Assembly: GCA_026391075.1 (NCBI GenBank)
Contig: JAPLES010000031.1
Location: 1 to 45,592 of the forward strand
Length of the DNA: 45,592 bases
Source: Bacteroidota bacterium
GTDB lineage: Bacteria > Bacteroidota > Bacteroidia > Chitinophagales > LD1
Direction: 5' to 3'
The notes under the pieces are model-generated. The model saw nothing but the letters and a program-made list of their open reading frames with translations, searched no databases and was not told the DNA's origin. The stretch's first letter is position 1; each line of letters begins with the position of its first letter. Below, one piece after another: positions 42,447 through 45,592 of the stretch. The translations under genes and the position numbers were made by a program.

Positions 42447-43181
42447 TTAGTTCGTTTTATGTTTGTTCAAGCGGTTAAGTGAACCATAGGTAAATCCGCT
42501 TCTTCTGTGCTTCTTCAACTTAATACGTTTTTCGCTTGAAGAAGTAGCCGAAATTTTACCCTTCTTGTCACCTAATTTCTCTTCTTGTTTTGCTAACTGA
42601 TTGGCAGTCACCACTGCAATCTCTTCGGTGGTTTCCGTTGATTTAGTATTTACAATGTCAACCGGAGGGAAATAATAACTGCCAATTGTTTGATTTGAAG
42701 CAATTGCCTGATTAGGAACTGGTACATCAGTATTGTTTCCGAAACGATCATTGTTTGAAGGTTCAATAGCTGCGCGAGCTTCCTGTTGGGTCGTTTTAGA
42801 AGCAACTGTTTTAACTTTGGCAACTTGAATATGATTTGCCTTTTCAAGCACAACATTTGTAGTTGTTGAAGGAACAACTTTTGCAACTGACGGACTTGTT
42901 TCAGCAATTGAAGTAATTGGTTTACCCGTTTCAAGTTGTTTAGTAGAGTTGTTAACCACATAAGCAGTAATCAATGAAAGACCAATTACTGCAACACCTG
43001 CAATAAATCCAAACATAGCTCGTTTAGGTATAAGTGCTAAAGGTGCAGCGGCTGCAATTGGCAGTGCCTCCGATTCTAATTCCGATGAAATTCTGTTCCA
43101 CATTCCAAACGGTGGCGCTACAGAATTTTCGTTCATTATATGTTCTATCTTGCGATCAAAATTTTTAGTTTCCTTTTCCAT
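42447..43181 (-). CDS. putative anti-sigma factor with one transmembrane helix
   Basis: In this 244-aa protein the N-terminal 50 residues (KETKNFDRKIEHIMNENSVAPP and a W) resemble the cytosolic sigma-binding part of Bacteroidota anti-sigma proteins. A single transmembrane helix covers about 56-76, and the rest is a low-complexity Thr/Gln/Val periplasmic region ending in a basic tail (KLKKHRRSGFTYG). No FecR or zinc-finger domain is seen. It lies 43 bp downstream of the ECF sigma gene, the usual position for its regulator, so the role comes mainly from context. Confidence 0.7.
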   Translation of the reverse strand: MEKETKNFDRKIEHIMNENSVAPPFGMWNRISSELESEALPIAAAAPLALIPKRAMFGFIAGVAVIGLSLITAYVVNNSTKQLETGKPITSIAETSPSVAKVVPSTTTNVVLEKANHIQVAKVKTVASKTTQQEARAAIEPSNNDRFGNNTDVPVPNQAIASNQTIGSYYFPPVDIVNTKSTETTEEIAVVTANQLAKQEEKLGDKKGKISATSSSEKRIKLKKHRRSGFTYGSLNRLNKHKTN

Positions 43182-43224
43182 ATTGTGTCAATTTGTTTCT
43201 ATAATAGTTCACGTTTCGTTCTTC

Positions 43225-43800
43225 TTAAGCATTTTGGCTTTGCATGCCAACCCCTGCATTATCAGTAATCATTTTTTGCAATAAATATCGGGCTCTTGCC
43301 AACTGCGATTTTGAAGTTCCTTCCGAAATGCCCAGTAGCTCGCCAATTTCTTTGTGCGAATATCCTTCAATTACATACAAGTTAAAAACAGTTCTGTACC
43401 CATGGCTTAACTTCTGTATCATTTTCAGGATGTCTTCATATTTCAGCGTTTCGAGCGCATTGTCGTGGTAATCTTCATAAGCATTTTGTCCGGTATCGAG
43501 AAGCGCATAAAGATTTACCTGCTTACGATAATGTTCAATGGCAGTGTTTACAAAAATTCTGCGAACCCAACCTTCAAACGAACCTTCACCTCTAAACTTT
43601 TCGATGTTGCGATATACTTTTACGAAACCTTCCTGCAACAAATCCTGCGCTGTATTGTATTCGTTGGCGTATCGCAGGCAAACCGAAAACATTTTTGCCG
43701 ATAACGTGTTATACAGCATTTGCTGAAACTTGCGTTCACCATTTCTACAACCCTGAATAATTTCAGTTTCGTTGAATCCTTGAAAAATGATTGCTCCCAT
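43225..43800 (-). CDS. ECF RNA polymerase sigma factor
   Basis: This 191-aa sigma-70 family ECF protein has region 2 at about 25-95 (DLLQEGFVKVYRNIEKF, then SFEGWVRRIFVNTAIEHYR) and region 4 at about 125-180 (YSHKEIGELLGISEGTSKSQLARARYLL), whose helix-turn-helix reads the -35 element. It would direct RNA polymerase to stress or envelope promoters when released by the membrane protein encoded next. The promoters it uses cannot be told from this window. Confidence 0.94.
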   Translation of the reverse strand: MGAIIFQGFNETEIIQGCRNGERKFQQMLYNTLSAKMFSVCLRYANEYNTAQDLLQEGFVKVYRNIEKFRGEGSFEGWVRRIFVNTAIEHYRKQVNLYALLDTGQNAYEDYHDNALETLKYEDILKMIQKLSHGYRTVFNLYVIEGYSHKEIGELLGISEGTSKSQLARARYLLQKMITDNAGVGMQSQNA

Positions 43801-43856
43801 TTGGTTTGGCTTTAAGGGTTAATCTAAAATAAGTTTTTTACGCCAACCTACATATG

Positions 43857-44438
43857 TTAGACGGTAATAAGTTTCAAATGGTTGGCAAACAGGTCGAAAC
43901 TTTTTTTGCGGTGACTGAAAAGGTTTTTTTCGTCTAATGTCATCTGTGCGTAGGTTTTGGTAGAGCCATCAGGAATAAAGATGGGGTCGTAGCCAAAACC
44001 GTTGTCTCCAATGCGTTCAGTTGTTATAGCGCCTTCAGTTACACCTTCAAATTGAACGAAAGACTTGTACGAATAGTATGTAATCACTGTTTTAAATCTT
44101 GCTTTTCTATTTCCTTTGCCTTCCATTTTTTGCAAAACTTTATTTACGTTATCATCAAAACTTGCGTTTTCTCCGGCATATCTTGCCGAATAAACTCCCG
44201 GCTCACCGTTGATTGCATCTATGATTAATCCTGTGTCTTCAGCAAAACAAGCGGTGTTGGATTGATTTGAAAGATATTCTGCTTTTTCTAAAGAGTTCTC
44301 TTCAATGGTTTCGTGGGTTTCGGGCAGATCACCTTCAAATCCAATTTCTTTTAAACTGATTATTTCGAAACCTGCCGGTGCTGCAGATTTTACTTCTTTA
44401 AGTTTGTGTTGATTGGAAGTGGCAAAAATTATTTTCAT
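43857..44438 (-). CDS. rdgB: XTP/dITP diphosphatase (RdgB/HAM1)
   Basis: The 193-aa enzyme hydrolyses dITP and XTP to monophosphates, removing damaged purine nucleotides. Signatures: TSNQHKLKEV at the start, FAEDTGLIIDAINGEPGVYSARYAG, and GDNGFGYDPIFIP. The ATG at 44438 overlaps the stop of the upstream gene (ATGA) and begins MKIIFATSN, the natural start; the longer frame is rejected. Confidence 0.95.
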   Translation of the reverse strand: MKIIFATSNQHKLKEVKSAAPAGFEIISLKEIGFEGDLPETHETIEENSLEKAEYLSNQSNTACFAEDTGLIIDAINGEPGVYSARYAGENASFDDNVNKVLQKMEGKGNRKARFKTVITYYSYKSFVQFEGVTEGAITTERIGDNGFGYDPIFIPDGSTKTYAQMTLDEKNLFSHRKKSFDLFANHLKLITV

Positions 44439-44884
44439 GATTCTATTCCTAGCGTTTGTTTTAAAACTTCCCAAAGTTTTCCCTTTTCTCCTTTTATCCT
44501 TTCAAGATTTTCAAGTGATTCAGTTCGAATGATTTTTGTGCCGTTTAACTCGTAAGAAATATTTTTTTGAAGTTTAGTCATGTTTTTACTTCCCGTCATT
44601 TCACCAAAAAGTAAAATTAATTCAGGATTGAAACAACTTTGCAGTTGCCCTACCGAAACTTCGTTTGCTTTTATGTTTAGAAATGAAATTTCGTTGGTGT
44701 TGAATTTACAGGCGCTCATCAATTTATCGAGCATTTCCTGAAAGGTGGAAGGTAAATCGGTTGAAGCGTTATCATAAACCCCAACCGCCTTAATTTTTTC
44801 TTCATTATTCTTTTCCACATTTTTCGAAATTCGAAAAACCTTTTGTCCGCTGAACAGGGTAGTTGTTTGCTGAATTTGCAACAT
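44435..44884 (-). CDS. unknown 149-aa protein coupled to rdgB
   Basis: I do not recognise the family with certainty. The product is a small cytosolic alpha-beta protein: a middle stretch ELILLFGEMTGS, then KIIRTESLENLERIKGEKGKLWEVLKQ at the C-terminal end. The final pattern, a short hydrophobic strand, SLexL and KxxLWexLK, resembles the C terminus of DNA polymerase III psi subunits (HolD), which are very divergent; this is a weak hint only. It overlaps rdgB by 4 bp and is divergent from ilvE with 102 bp between starts. Confidence 0.75.
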   Translation of the reverse strand: MLQIQQTTTLFSGQKVFRISKNVEKNNEEKIKAVGVYDNASTDLPSTFQEMLDKLMSACKFNTNEISFLNIKANEVSVGQLQSCFNPELILLFGEMTGSKNMTKLQKNISYELNGTKIIRTESLENLERIKGEKGKLWEVLKQTLGIES

Positions 44885-44948
44885 CTTGAATTACTAATTT
44901 ATGTTCAAAAATAGGATTGCGGTTCAAAGCCGATGTAGAAAGTTATTC

Positions 44949-44956
44949 TATTTTTG
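44949..44956 (+). promoter_or_regulatory. candidate -7 element of ilvE
   Basis: TATTTTTG fits TAnnTTTG and lies 30 bp before the ilvE ATG. A -33 TTG at ideal spacing is not evident (the nearest is 29 bp upstream), so this is tentative. Confidence 0.35.
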
Positions 44957-44986
44957 TTCGCAACAGATTCACACTAAATACAAATT

Positions 44987-45592
44987 ATGGGGTACAAAAT
45001 AGCAGTTGAAAAAACGAAGTCTTCAGGTCTTAGCGATATTGATTTTAATGACCTTCCTTTTGGCAAACATTTTTCAGATCACATGTTTATAGCAGACTAT
45101 AGTGAAGGTGAATGGAAGGATTGCCGCATTGTTCCCTTTGGAGAATTCAGTATTCACCCAGCTCTTTCGGCACTGCATTACGGCCAATCTATTTTCGAAG
45201 GTATGAAGGCAGAAAAAGACCCCGAAGGCAACCCGATTATTTTCCGCCCTCTTAAAAATTTGAACCGTTTAAATATTTCTACCGATAGAATGGCGATGCC
45301 CGAAATACCGGAAGACTTGTTTATGAGTGCCATTGATAAGTTGGTTTCTATAGACAAAAACTGGATTCCAGATACACCACATTCATCGCTGTATATTCGA
45401 CCGTTTATGTTTGCTACCGAAGGATTTGTAGGAATAAAACCGGCTGAACATTTTCGCTTCGTAATTTTCACTTGCCCGGTGGGCGCTTATTATAACAAAG
45501 CTGTTAAGGTTTTTATTCACGATAAATATGTGCGAGCATTTCCGGGCGGTGTGTGCTATGCAAAATGTGCCGGCAACTATGGAGCGGTAATG
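44987..45592 (+). CDS. ilvE: branched-chain amino acid aminotransferase, 5' part (runs off right edge)
   Basis: The first 202 residues are present and the frame continues past the edge. The fold-type IV PLP aminotransferase signature is clear: FGEFSIHPALSALHYGQSIFEGMKA, FRPLKNLNRLNIS, YIRPFMFATEGFVGIKP, then YAKCAGNYGA, which belongs to the region carrying the PLP lysine (the lysine of AKCAGNY is a good candidate). It transfers amino groups between Leu/Ile/Val and 2-oxoglutarate. The long form (about 350 aa, class II BCAT) is expected. It is divergent from the unknown gene at 44435. Confidence 0.95.
   Translation, partial: MGYKIAVEKTKSSGLSDIDFNDLPFGKHFSDHMFIADYSEGEWKDCRIVPFGEFSIHPALSALHYGQSIFEGMKAEKDPEGNPIIFRPLKNLNRLNISTDRMAMPEIPEDLFMSAIDKLVSIDKNWIPDTPHSSLYIRPFMFATEGFVGIKPAEHFRFVIFTCPVGAYYNKAVKVFIHDKYVRAFPGGVCYAKCAGNYGAVM

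Noticed and set aside
42650-42961. Leucine/glutamine-rich 103-aa open frame inside the anti-sigma gene
   Set aside because: It is the frame-shifted reading of a low-complexity Thr/Gln/Val region and has no start context or homology pattern.

Overview
The window is chromosomal DNA of a Bacteroidota bacterium, most like the Chitinophagia/Sphingobacteriia side of the phylum. The evidence is AT-rich DNA with no Shine-Dalgarno pattern, promoters of the type TTG-N18-TAnnTTTG, two secreted proteins with C-terminal type IX secretion (T9SS) sorting domains, a PorE-like OmpA lipoprotein, and families typical of the phylum (DUF4294, DUF6134, WG repeats, BACON). I see no phage, plasmid, insertion sequence or CRISPR array.

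Layout. 1-6.3 kb: the 3' end of an unknown gene, a cysteine-rich lipoprotein, a ferredoxin-reductase-type oxidoreductase, tRNA-Met with its terminator, two tandem DUF6134 paralogs, a cytosolic FKBP, a PorE-like lipoprotein and a fluoride channel. 6.3-10.9 kb: two tandem PAS histidine kinases, the second interrupted by an in-frame stop. 10.9-17.3 kb: DUF4294, a divergent acyl-CoA dehydrogenase, a TPR gene and a fibronectin-III gene that meet head-to-head with both 5' ends apparently missing, an outer-membrane protein whose signal peptide is out of frame, and DHFR. 17.4-25.4 kb: an Ig-repeat/barrel protein, a frameshifted OmpA/TSP3 protein, a secreted GH25 lysozyme with a partner lipoprotein-like gene, and a WG-repeat protein.

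25.4-36.3 kb is the metabolic core. A minus-strand block runs from cyanophycinase (cphB) through an unknown 261-aa protein and a zinc ribbon into a compact type II fatty-acid/polyene-like set: half-ketosynthase, ACP, ketosynthase, chain-length-factor-like protein, polysaccharide deacetylase, LolA-like carrier, dehydratase and a GT2-DUF2062 glycosyltransferase. Cyanophycin synthetase (cphA) is divergent from cphB. The set resembles an aryl polyene/flexirubin-type outer-membrane lipid pathway, but no ketoreductase, ligase, acyltransferase or exporter is visible here. The cph pair would make and break an Arg-Asp nitrogen store.

36.5-45.6 kb: cytidine deaminase, a DUF1003 membrane protein, a possible structured RNA with its own terminator, a T9SS-exported esterase, a DUF885 lipoprotein, a DinB-family protein, an ECF sigma/anti-sigma pair, XTP/dITP pyrophosphatase overlapping an unknown gene, and the start of a branched-chain aminotransferase.

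Two families of short palindromic repeats lie between genes: an approximately 80-bp palindrome at two sites and a REP-like GC-rich family at three. Four reading-frame disruptions or truncations within 12 kb (9.5, 13.45, 15.1 and 20.3 kb) could be real decay or consensus/assembly error. This should be settled before those genes are interpreted.
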